Assembly: GCA_033439265.1 (NCBI GenBank)
Contig: JAVTVX010000010.1
Span: 17,577,490-17,641,489 of the forward strand
DNA length: 64,000 nucleotides
Origin: Dillenia suffruticosa
Taxonomy: Eukaryota > Streptophyta > Magnoliopsida > Dilleniales > Dilleniaceae
Direction of reading: 5' to 3'
Shown here: piece by piece, positions 13,755 to 25,504 of the stretch
How the letters are laid out: each line of letters starts with the position of its first letter
Position numbering within the stretch: position 1 is the stretch's first letter
Program-made: the position numbers and the translations under genes
Notes under the pieces: model-generated
Database searches by the model: none
What the model was told of the DNA's origin: nothing
What the model saw: the letters and a program-made list of their open reading frames with translations, nothing else

Positions 13755-14284
13755 TTTTGACCAAATTATAAAACTTAAAAATTATCTAAATAATTTCATG
13801 AAAATGGGTCTGCATATTTCTTTTCTTTTTTTTTTCCCAGATGGGTACATTTTTTATTAATTAAGGAAGAAAAAGACGTTGTAAACATCAATGTGTATCT
13901 CCATGATTGTAAAGAAAAGAAAGTAGTAAGAAGATATGAGAGAATATTTACAAGTACAATTAAACCTTAATTTAAAATAATTAAAAAAATGAAAAAGACA
14001 AAGAGACGTCAAATCGAGCACCTTTTCACTGACTATTGGCCTGGGACGAGGGGAGACGGATTCTTCCCCGCTGCAAAAAGTTGGGTCCCCACCATTGGTC
14101 CCACCCTCCTCTAGTCTGGTGCGATCGAGCCCATCGTAGATTGCTTCAATTATCTATATGTTTCCACATGTCGTCGTGGGACTTGTTGAGGAAGCTCAGA
14201 GGAACGCGTGGAGAGGGATGATGCCGAAACACACGTAAACGATACTACACAAAGTGCTTTTAGAGAGATGATGGCGATAGGCAA

Positions 14285-14545
14285 AAGGAGAGGGGGGAGA
14301 GAGAGAGAGAGAGAGAGAGAGAGTGAGAGAGAAGAATATGTGTGGTCTGGTCTGGTCTGGTCAGGTGGGTGATAATGTTATTGGTAACTGCTCTCTCTCT
14401 CTCTCTCCCCAATTCTAAAGATCATTTTACGCCCAAAGGTAGACAGCGACTCCACTACCCATTGGTGGGTGGACACGGCATCCCTATCTCCTCCTGTCTT
14501 CCTCCCTCCCTCTCCCTCTCCCTCTCCCTCTCTCTCTCTCTACAG
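14285..14545. repeat. Cluster of GA/CT arrays in the SMXL upstream region
   Basis: (GA)n at about 14298-14331, (CT)n at about 14391-14407 and an imperfect CCCTCT/CT array at about 14505-14541 lie 390-640 bp before the SMXL start codon. They may belong to the promoter or 5' leader, which I cannot delimit. Confidence 0.75.
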
Positions 14546-14928
14546 AAAGAAAAAGTTGCGATTAACTTCAGAGAGCGAGAAAGAGAAACGGAAACGGTCT
14601 TTTGGTTCTTACTGCCTTTGTTAGAGAGAGAGAGAGATCTTTTGGGGAGGAGAATCTGTGCTCAACCATGTGTTTGCTCGAGTGGTAATAAGAGTCGGGA
14701 CCCACAAACCAAAAACCAGGAGACGATCGAACTTATGCCCCCCCTCTCTCTCTCCGTGAATAAACTATTTTTAAGGGTTTACGCCAAGTCCACTCTATAC
14801 CCATTTTTTTTGTTTTTTATAATTTCCCTCTTTCACTCCAAAACAAAAACCTTTTACTTCATTAGATTGTATTTCCGATTTCAGATTACGTAGGTTCTCC
14901 CGTTTGAAAGCCGTCGTTGTCACCGGCG

Positions 14929-17900
14929 ATGCCGACGCCGGTAGGCACTGCAAGGCAGTGCTTGACCGACGAAGCCGCTCGCGCTCTCGACGACGCCGTA
15001 GTCGTCGCGCGCCGCCGCAATCATGCCCAGACAACTTCCCTCCACGCCGTCTCCGCTCTTCTAGCCCTTCCTTCCTCCACTCTCCGTGACGCCTGCTCTC
15101 GCGCTCGAAGATCGGCTTACTTGCCTCGGCTTCAATTCCGCGCACTTGAGCTCAGCGTCGGCGTCTCTCTTGATCGGCTTCCCACTTCAAAATCCGTCGA
15201 CGAGCCTCCGATTTCGAATTCCTTAATGGCTGCGATTAAGAGATCGCAAGCCAATCAGAGAAGACATCCCGAGAGCTTTCACATGCATCAGCTTCAACAG
15301 CAACAACAGTCCTCCCTTTCCTGTGTCAAAGTCGAGCTCAAGCACTTCATCTTGTCGATTCTCGATGACCCGATCGTGAGTCGGGTCTTCGGCGAAGCAG
15401 GTTTTGGCAGCGCCGATATCAAGCTTTCCCTTCTTCACCCGCCCTCTCCTTCTCGCTTCTCCCGTCCTCGTTGTCCTCCTCTCTTCCTCTGTAATTTCAA
15501 CTCCGGGTTTGATTCCGACCCGACGCGTCTCGGATTTCCCTTCCCCTTTCCTGGGTTCTCTGGTTCCCCCAACGGAGACGCGACTTCCAGAAGAATTGCA
15601 GGTATTTTAACAAAATCTGAAAGACGAAATCCACTGCTTGTTGGGATTTGCGCTAATGAAGCGCTTCGTAGTTTTTCAGACTCTGTTGAGAAAAACAGAG
15701 ATGGGGTTTTGCCTGAGGAATTGAAAGGATTGAAGATAATTTATTTGGAGCAAGTGTTGTGTGAGTTTGTGAATGGAAATGGAACCGAAGAATTAATGGA
15801 TTTGAAGTTTAAAGAGGTGGGTCAGACTTTTGAGACCTGTTCTGGGCCTGGAATTGTTCTTGGTATTGGAGAACTGAAATCATTGGTAGATGATGGTGTC
15901 TCCATGGATGCCGTAAATCGAGTAGTGGCGAAATTGACGGAGTTTTTAAAATTTCATAGGAAGAAACTGTGGTTAATCGGAGCTGCGAGTGGTGATGATA
16001 CTTATTCAAAGTTTTTGAATAGGTTCCCGGAGATAGAGAAGGACTGGGATCTGAATTTGCTTCCAATTACTTCGTTTTTGCCTTCCATTGAAGGGTCGTC
16101 CAAGCCCAGGTGGGTTCATCTGCTTATTTATACATATATATATGTTTGTGTTGTTTAGCTTGGGAAATGGTGCCTAACACTGTCAGCATTTTATATTGGA
16201 TTGGGGTTTAATTTGCATATATTTTAGTGGGGGTTGCTTTCTTGGTGCGTATGTGTCCTATGGTATATATAAATATATGTAAATGAGCCTTATTGGTGGG
16301 CGAGATAGATGATGTTAAAACCTTTTTAAGGTTTTTTGTAACCTTTGTCTGTACCACAGAAACATGATACATCGACTGAATCATTGGTAAGCATAACTTT
16401 GGGGCTATTGTTTTCAATTTCTATCAGACATCTGGATATCTAGAACTTACTAGAATTGGGATTCATTGGCTGGTTCATTTTTGTCCCATGCTTGCCATCT
16501 ATGTACTTAAATGCTGATAAATTTTAGTACTGTTAGGATTTTTTTTTTTTTTTTTTCATGTTATTAGTTGGCTATTGTGGAAATTAATCTCTGTACTGGT
16601 GATTGGTTTGTGTTGAAAGTACTTCAAGGGAGCAATGGGGAAGGGCGTGATTTCCTCTCTTAGAAGCTACTGGCATGTTGAAACTTGGAAAGGAGATAAA
16701 AAGATTGTTCTTTTATAGCTTGCGAGGGTTGATGATCCCGAGGGGGCAGGGAGAAAAATAATACATATTGCAGGCATGTATTTTGTTAGGAAACATGGTA
16801 CGTAATCCAGAAAAGGAAAAGGGAAAAAAGGGTATCGACGCATGGCCTACTTGGAATCAATTTTCCTGGAGTTCTTTTTATATCGTCTGTATACGTTCTG
16901 ACATGGAAGGTTTAGAATTGTGCATTTCTGATACTGTAGTTGTAAGTTCTTGTTGAGTAATTTTTATCATAATGGGAAGACATTGTCTTTTGGTTCTGAT
17001 AGTTGACGTAGTTTCTGTGCTGCCATAAAATTATTACCTGCTTTCTGCTTTTTCGTGGACAGATATGGTGCTTGTAGAATCAGTTTAATAATATTGTTAA
17101 CTAATTACAGAAGCGATATTCAGTCTTGGAAAAGGTCTGTCACACAGGAAGGCCATTAGAAAGGAAACGAACTGTAATTTGTAACCATATTTAATTCTTG
17201 GTGTGTTCGTACAATAAGAAGTTGTGTCCAAAATTGAAACTTTTTTTTTTGTAACAACACAGCAGATTTCTTTAATTTTCCAGATTTCTTTAGTTTTCCT
17301 TCTGTTAGATTATTGTATTGTAGTTGCTCTGTATGTTGTTACTCTTAATAGGGGAGAAGTATCTCTATTTCTTGTACTCGTGTAGTGATTGCTTATTTAC
17401 TTATAGTTACTGTAGCATTCTCCATGCACACTTTGGCATCTGACTACTGTGTCCGCTGGATCTCACAGTTGCGTGCTCATGATATACTTACAGCTTGATG
17501 GGGTCCTTCGTTCCATTTGGGGGATTTTTTACTTCACCATCGGACTTTAAAATTCCACTGACCTGCAAAAGCATAGCCATGACTCAGCCTCGTTGTCATG
17601 TTTGCAATGAAAAGTATGAGCAAGAAGTTTCTGCTATGCGGAAGGGTGGAGCTGCTACCTCAGTTGCTGATCAATACTCGGAGAAATTACCTTCTTGGTT
17701 ACAAATGGCAGAACTTGACACAAACAAAGGATTGGATGCTGCAAAGGTGCGTAACTTTAGTAATATTTGTTTTATATGAGGCATATGAGGAAGGAAAGAA
17801 GTAATTTGAGACCCCCACGGGTGAACTTGGCATTGTGTTTCTGTTGCCTTGCGTCTAACAATAAAGGATTAATGTTAGCTTTTACTTCAGTGCAGGCCAA

Positions 17901-19734
17901 AGATGATAGCACGGCATTGAATGCCAAATTGATTGGTCTAGAAAAGAAATGGAATGATATTTGTCTTCGCCTCCATCAGACACAACCATGTCCACTTCCT
18001 GTCAAGTCCCAGCTGAGATCTGACAATGTAAGCACCAACTCCGGATTTGTTTCCAACATTAAAGAAAGTAGCAGCAGAAGTTCATCCCAAAATGAAAGTG
18101 GTTACGAGAATCAAAACCTTTCCCTGCCTGTGGACACTCAAAATATTTCTCCACCAAGGGCAAACGGATCAATTTCGCCACCTTGTGTAGTGAAAAATGT
18201 TGACCTTCACCAGAAGGTTTCAGTTTCCATAAGCCTGCAGCTTGAAGCTAATGTCCCCCCGCTTTCTCGTTGCACATTACCAAACTTGAGTGTACGCCTT
18301 GATAATCTGTCACCTTCATCTGTTACTTCTGTGACCACAGATTTGGGATTGGGAACATTGTATGCACCTATATGTCATGAGCCAAAAAATTCAAGATTAC
18401 AAGACCACAATGAATGTGTACAGAACCGCCCAGGTTCTATATCTACGGAGCATGATGCTGCTAGTGAGAATAGCTCTTGTAGGAGGGCTAAGATTTCGTC
18501 CTGCTGTGGTCTAGATTCTGGAGGTCAATTGGATCCAAAAGATTTCAAGTCACTTTGGGGAGCTCTCACTGAAAAGGTGGGCAGACAAGATGAGGCCATT
18601 TGTTTGATTAGTCATACTGTAACCCGTTGCAGAACAGGAAACGAAAAGTTTCGTGGTGCAAAACCCAGAAGAGATGTTTGGCTTCATTTCCTTGGTCGTG
18701 ACATGGTGGGGAAGAGGAAAATCGCTGCAGCACTTGCTGAAATTTTGTTTGGAAGCAGGGAAAACTTAATATTTATTGACCTTAGAACCCAAGGAGGGAT
18801 TAGCAATCCGCTGTCACTTGTTGGTCGTCAAGATTTGAATGGTTATGATGCTAGGTTTAGAGGCAAGACTGTTGTTGATTACGTTGCAACAGAGTTATGC
18901 AAGAAACCCCATTCGGTTGTCTTCCTCGAGAACATAGATAGTGCAGATCTGCTAGCTCAAAGTAGCTTGTCCCAGGCTATTAGGACTGGTAAATTTCCCG
19001 ATTCACATAGGAGAGAGATAAGCATCAGTGACACAATTTTTGTGACAACATCCACCAAGAATTCTCTGTACAGGAAGGAAGAAACTGAATACACAGAAGA
19101 AAGAATACTCAGAGCCAAAAACTGTCAAATTAAAATTATAGTGGAGTCTTTTTCTGTGGACACCACGGGGAGTGGCAATGATGTAAATGTTTTGGTTAAC
19201 CGCGAAAGAGAAGTTAACTCAACAGGACCTCAAGAACCTTCAGAGTCACAAGAAAGAGCTTGCAAGCGTTCCAGAACTTTTCTTGATTTGAACTTGCCTG
19301 TACAAGGGATTGAAGAGGATTGTGGTTATGTAAGTTGTGAGAGTGACTCCATTTCTGAGAATTCAGTGGCTTGGTTGGAAGAGTTCTATGAACAGGTGGA
19401 CGAAAAAGTGGAATTAAAGCCATTTGATTTTGATAGCCTCACCAAAAAGTTAATGGAGAAGATCAGGTGTGGTTTCAGGGAGACAATGGGATCCAAGTGC
19501 TTGCTGGAGATCTATCCTGAAGTCGTGGAACAGCTACTTGCAGCTGCATGGTTGTCAGATAGGATGACGGTGGAGGATTGGATTGACCAGGTCCTGTGCC
19601 GGAGCTTTGTTGAGGCTCGACAGAAGTATGGCCTGGCTGCACATACTATGATAAAATTAGTGGCTTGTGAAAATCTTTTTGTGAAAGAGCATGCTTCTGG
19701 GGTTTGCCTTCCTGCAAGAATTATTGTGAACTGA
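14929..19734 (+). CDS. SMXL6/7/8 (D53-like) strigolactone signalling repressor
   Basis: Exons 14929-16109, 17494-17746 and 17896-19734 join in frame to about 1,090 residues. SMXL6/7/8 proteins are ClpB-like nuclear repressors. They are destroyed by D14-MAX2 on strigolactone binding and otherwise recruit TOPLESS to silence branching genes. The double Clp-N region starts at MPTPVGTARQCLTDEAARALDDAV. The D1 ATPase-like region follows (RNPLLVGICANEA). Exon 3 carries a degenerate D2 P-loop (FLGRDMVGKRKIAAAL), the FRGKT motif near residues 799-803 whose loss in rice d53 blocks degradation, and the LDLNLP EAR motif near residues 941-946. An in-frame TTG lies 12 bp upstream, but the ATG at 14929 matches the family. 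Intact RGKT and EAR motifs, plus similarity to the MPTPV type of N-terminus, point to the 6/7/8 clade rather than SMAX1. Confidence 0.93.
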
Positions 19735-20645
19735 TATTCATCATATTTATAAAACTTCTTGTAAGTATATGTATAATGTAGCTTTTAGCTTCTAGGAATA
19801 AGCCATTTTTTGGCTTATTAATCACATTATTGTTAATTTTTTTTCTTCTGGGGGTTGTATTTCAGCATAATTCCAGGCTGTATTAATTGCGATTAGGCTT
19901 GTATTAGAGAAGAATGTGAATATTTCTCAAACCAGAATAGAGTCTGAGATTTTTGTTTCATGTTTGATTATATTGATCTTATATTCAGTTCTCGTCCGAG
20001 GCACTGATCAAAACTAGTTGTTGTCTCGATAGCATGTAGCTGTTGTTTCAATTGTCTTATAATCAAGTTTTACGCATAAAGTATTTATATTTCTGTGAAG
20101 AGGTCATTTGTTTCAACCAGGGGGAAGGGAGGGGGGCAGGGAGGAATCCCCCAGATTTTTTTTTTTCTAATTTAATATCTATAATTTCAAAAAATTATTA
20201 AAATTCTATAGAATTTGTTTCCTTATAGTTGTAACTCTTTTGCCTTGAGGCTTCCCTCGTCTATACATATGGTAACTTGTCTTCCTAATATTAATTCTTC
20301 GGCTTCGCGCCTCCACGAGTGTTGGTCCACTGAATTTAGTGCCCAAAATGTTTTTATTATAATTTATCAGTATTTTATAATTATATTAGACTAAACAAAA
20401 TATGGTTTGAAGTTTGTTTCTTAAAGGGTAAATCTCTTTTTACACTTATTTTTATTGTACATGGAATTCGATTCCAAAATCTTATTTAAAAGTATTAACA
20501 TTCCGTAAGCAGAACTAGACTCCCTGAATTTAGCACACAAGTGGTAGACCAAACACCCGAACGAAATGGCAAAGGAGAGGGAGCAGGTGACCAAACACTT
20601 GGTACAGGTTCTCATGTTGCTCACGGCCCAATAGACTTGCTTCGC

Positions 20646-20676
<31 letters not shown>

Positions 20677-23600
20677 GGTGATCACCGTTATTATTATTTA
20701 GCAATAGGGAAAGGAGGCCCAAGATTATATATATGTTTTTGATTTACACAATATTTGAACCCCGAATTTCAAGATCGAGAAAAAAGTGTTATGATCACTA
20801 AATTATCCTTTCTGGGATAAACACCCAAAAATATCAACATCAACCAAAAGGAGAACCGAGAATGATCAACACAATTTTGAAACCAGAGATTTTGAATTCA
20901 AATCGTGGGAATAACGAAAAAGATTTGGAAGAGTTAATTGCAAAAATAAATCTCACAATATTCGAACTAAATTAATCGAATAAATCTCAAATAACGGTGA
21001 TGAAAACAAAAAGAAAACACAATTTTGAAAGCATGACAAATCATTCTAATAGTAGAATTTAAACGAAGTATGTACAATTTAATAGTCCTATATTGAGTTC
21101 GCTTCTTTTGAGGAGTATATTTGAATTATGAAAATTTTAATTTATCCTATAATTGTATAAAAAAAGATTATCTCTTATTGTGTAACTTTAAATATAAAAT
21201 TTTTCTTAAATGATAATGATGATGATAATAATAATAATAATAGGAGCACACATGTACCCTACTCCGATTACCATGTATCTCATTCATAACTAGGGACAGG
21301 AACAAAACTCCTTACATAATCTTCCTTCTAAATATGGTCAAATTCAAGTGCTATCAATCAAATTAATCAACCAATCTTTTTCGAAGAAAACATTTATCTA
21401 AATCTAAATGAAAATGTCAACCGGAATTTTTCTATCATCTTTCTTTTGAAACATCCTCGATGGTCCATGTCTCTGAATCTCTCTGATTTAATAATAATAA
21501 TAATAATCTAAGTTTCCTGGTTTGTCCTCGCGACTAATTGCTGGTCCCGACAATGGCAGTAACGTCAGATGCCCTCTTGACCCATTTGAAGGGGAAGTGG
21601 GGGGGGGGGGGGGGAGGGGGAGCGGGGTTACATTCATTGGTCCCACTTCATTTAATCTCATGTCGTGATGCTATGGTGGGTCCCATTTCAGCCGACCCAT
21701 CTAGACTTTTCTCTTGTTTAAGTTTTTTTTGTTCACATTTATATTGTCATTTTTTGATAATACAACGTTGAACCCTTCAAAAGGGTTGATCATTTCCCAC
21801 AATGTTTCTTTGTTGCTATTAAGCTATAGAACCTCTTAAATCATAAGAGGGTATTGTAATTAGTTTACATTTCATCAAATTCAAAGACAAGCTCATCCAA
21901 TGCCCGATTGAAAATATTAGAATTAAATTTATTTAAAATTAATTATATTTTTTTTGAAAAATGGATTAATATAATTTAATTAAAAATTATTATAATTAAA
22001 ATAAAAATAAGTTAAACCTTTTCCCCCCAAAAAAAAAAAAAATCTATCTCTCGCCAACACTGTCCCTTTGCCCAAAAAGAAAAAAAAAAAAATTAGGGAG
22101 GCTATTAGTTAGGACAGATATTGGAGTTGTATCCCACTTTCCCAACCCTTTATAGTTCTTTTTAAATTAATACAAATCTTATCTGCAAGGGTTCTTTCAA
22201 ATGAATGTCGATGTAGTGATACATCATTGACTCTTGTCCGATACCAATGTTACAAAACCCGTGGCCTCTTTTTCTAGACAACGTTGAGAACTTCGTCCCT
22301 TTAAAAAATTGATTTATAGTTATTAGTGAGTGATCTTGGACACTTATTCTCCAATTTGGTTTCTTGGCATGATTAAAAGCCTGAGAGAGTGATGTTGAGG
22401 AAGAAATGCTGCCTAAGACTCTACCAAAAATTGCCCATCTGATACCTTTCTTGATCTTTTGGCTAAGATTAAATTTAATATATGTTATTATCGGTTAAAT
22501 ATTCAACACGTATCTTAATAAGATATGTGATATTAATTTCATTTTTTAATAAAAGAATTATTTATGACTTCTTGTGTTGTTTGTTATCTTGATTTGATTT
22601 GAGGTATGCTATTAAAATAATAATAATCAATCACTTCCCTTAGGTTGCATTCCCCTTTTGAGAGGTAATTTAGATCACTGAAGATCTCACAAGTAGGATT
22701 GCACAATGATCAGAGTAATTCGAATTTGATATGATATAATCTCCTTCAAGTTTTACTTGTACCAGGATCTCATAAAAGTTATAGTTTTGTTTTGCGATGA
22801 ATTTTTTATTTTTTTTAAATAATTTTGTCATTTGTTTTTTGAAAACTACATGAATCATGACAGAAGAATTTATAAAAAATTTCAGTATGAAAATTAACTA
22901 CGAAAGATAATGTTATTAGTTGTGTATTATTATGATTTAGTGATACTCAAATTTTTCTAAAGCTACAAAAATGGAGGCTCAAATCAGATCTCACCATCCT
23001 CTTTTACAAAGACAAAAGTGCATATAATTCGAACAATAATCAGGTATACATTCTGTAGTGTAATGCTTGACCTCGATTGAGCTCTGGATATGGCAGGCAT
23101 CCCTAACAATCCAACTCGAGAGAGATAGATTGGAGATAGCAAGAGAGATAGGGAGAGAAAGACCATAGAGAAGGAGATGGAGAGGGAGAGAGAATACAAA
23201 GAGGGAAAAACAGAGATTTCAATACAATTCCATTTAATACTTATTACATATTTTGAAATTATTATTTATACTATTTTTACTAATTAATTTGATTAACTTT
23301 CACTAACCAATCTGTTAACTACTTCGTTAACTATAACTAATGTAACAAATTTTTTAATCATCTTCTAACCATTACAATACTTCCCCTTGAAAACATTGTC
23401 CACAAAATATATCAATGCTTCGTTCTTTCATGAATTTTGATATTGTTTCTTCTACTATTTGATTTGTTTTACTGATATTCAATTTCTTTCATTTTCTTAC
23501 TCATTTTCTATTAAAGTTTTGATATTCTCATTGATACTAAATATTTTTAATAGAATGCTAAATTTGTCATCAATCAATACGTGTCATGAGAGCACTTATC

Positions 23601-25000
23601 TTTTTATCATGTTCCTCTCATTTTTTCTTCCACTCTTACATGCAAAACTCTTGTTCTTTTTTTTTTTATATATATATATATATATATTCATTAAATCAAT
23701 AATCTTCTTCATTGATTATCTCAAAAATCATGACTTTGATATCAATTTGTAATAACCCCACTCTAGAGAGAAGGAAAAAGATAGAGCGAGATTAGGGAGA
23801 TAGAAAGACTAGAAAGGGAAAGAGAGTACAAAGAGGGAGAAAGAAGAATTTTAATATCATTTTGCTCGATATTCATTACATGTTTTGATATTATCCTTTA
23901 TAGAAAGTATTTAATCATTTTTATCTATTATTAATCAATTTATTAACTATTAATTAATAAATTAATTATTAATTAATATTTTTAATTATAATTAATTATT
24001 AATTATTAATTATAGTTGATGTTAAGTCATGCAAGCACACTTGGGGCATGGCCTTGCATGGGCCTGAGGAGGCCAAAATGAAAGCAATGATTGGGAAAAT
24101 TTAAACAACCCTCCCCATGATCAATTGGTTTGAATTTTATATTTATCCAGAAGTATGTTTTTTTCTTTAATTTAAAAAGTATTTTAATTCAATTTAAATT
24201 ATTTATGCTGTGGTCAAGGTTGAGGGCTGAAAAAACATTTGGATTGAAAATGCTTACCAACTTGGATTAATCTAATATAATTCCACCCCCAAACATCGGC
24301 GTCGTTTCCTTCGACTAAAAATCTTGTAGATAAGGAGGGAGAGAGAGAGAGAGAGAGAGAGGCATCCGAGCTGGGCGTGACCAACTAAAGGATTGCTCCG
24401 GAAACGTTTCCCTTTCCTCGGTATGCAAGATAATAATCATCGGACTTCACCCGGTTAACGAATGACATGTCAATACCCTCCACGTGTCTCAAAATGAATT
24501 GTTTGTTTTATTTTGAAAAGGAAATAAACAGTGAGCATATAGAGAATACAGGTCAGTGAAGTGGGACCCACTAAATGCACTACTGACGGTGCAGGTCCCT
24601 CCACTTCATCCACAAACGCGGAAAGCGTGATGGTCCGGAATCTTTGGTCCGGTCACCCTTGATGTGCAGTGTGAAGATCTGTACCGACACGTGTCGGTTT
24701 AGACGGTTGGATGTTATTGTTGGAAAATTTGGGGGGGGAAACTTTCGGATCGGTGGAGTTTGGTGGGGTCCACCACACTTTGCATTTGCATGTGAATTTG
24801 AATTTGCATTTGAGTTTATATTTTTAGAGGGAAGGAAGAAAGAGGATGAAAGGAGAAGACGAAGTCTCCTATGTTGTTTGCCTTTTTCACCAAACGCATA
24901 AGTGGAGAAGCCAAGAAGAAAAGTCTCACTTCTCTTTCTTTTTCTCTCTCTCCCCTCTTGATTTTTCGGAGACAGTTTTAAAGGGGTAGGCTTTTATAGA
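19735..25000. other. Intergenic region, SMXL to CCCH zinc-finger gene
   Basis: No gene is recognised. Contents include (ATT)n near 20647-20675, a copy of the dispersed TCGAA-TTAAT repeat near 20920-21000, a G run at about 21600-21614, a pair of related direct repeats at 23.1 and 23.75 kb, (TA)n at 23669-23688 and (GA)n at 24341-24361. The last 600 bp probably contain the zinc-finger gene promoter. Confidence 0.6.
23100..23950. mobile_element. Possible TRIM-like element (direct-repeat pair)
   Basis: A purine-rich block ending in AGAGAGTACAAAGAGGGAGAAA-type sequence, followed by TTTAATA, ATTCATTACATGTTTTGA(T) and AATCAATTTNTTAACTA blocks, occurs at about 23117-23300 and again, diverged, at about 23766-23950. 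The spacer is about 470 bp with no coding capacity. The order of shared blocks is the same in both copies. Short terminal direct repeats around a non-coding core fit a TRIM or a deleted LTR element. I see no clear primer-binding site, so a simple segmental duplication is possible. Confidence 0.4.
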
Positions 25001-25071
25001 AGAACAAGCCATGACTCTTGTGACATAGGTTTTGAGTTCGTGAAAAACAAAGTTCCATCTCTCAATTTGAG

Positions 25072-25436
25072 GTACTATGATTGTTTCTGTCCTTTTTAGG
25101 GCTTTCATTTTATGGCTTTCGTAGGTTTACCTGTTCGTTAATCGTTACGATTGCCTTTTTAAACACCCTATTATCAGTTTGCCAATAATGGTTTTATTCT
25201 TATGCTTATTTGGTAGTTATCTTTTATCAAGACTAGGGTTCAATATCTGAAGATTGACTGAATTTTGCTGTGCCATCCGATGTTACGAACGATTCTGTTA
25301 ATGGGTTTTGTCTAAACAGTGAATTTGATTATTATCCCAGATTTCAGTTTTTAATTTTGATGTTTTAGAACTGTTACTTCGTGGGTTTCTTTCAAGAAAT
25401 CTTTTCCGAGTGTTCTTATGTTGTGATTTTGTACAG
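25072..25436 (+). other. Probable 5' UTR intron of the CCCH zinc-finger gene
   Basis: A donor TTGAG|GTACTATG and a pyrimidine-rich acceptor ending TTTTGTACAG|GGTGAG bracket 365 bp just before the coding exon. Long leader introns occur in this gene family. It is inferred from splice consensus only. Confidence 0.5.
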
Positions 25437-25504
25437 GGTGAGAGCGAGAGGTAGAGAGGCCGTGGACGTTTGAGAGGAAGAAGGAAAGAAAAGAGAGGGT
25501 GTAG

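Larger units (their letters stand above)
10102..14284. other. Intergenic region, PLC to SMXL
   Basis: No protein gene is recognised. It contains a poly(A) tract at about 12010-12043, an alternating purine-pyrimidine CG-rich tract at 12334-12359, (TA)n at 13123-13148, and (CT)n arrays at 13281-13318 and 13704-13750. Much of the rest is very AT-rich. Confidence 0.6.

Noticed and set aside
14342-14893. 183-residue frame upstream of SMXL
   Set aside because: It crosses several CT arrays in the SMXL promoter or leader and matches no family.
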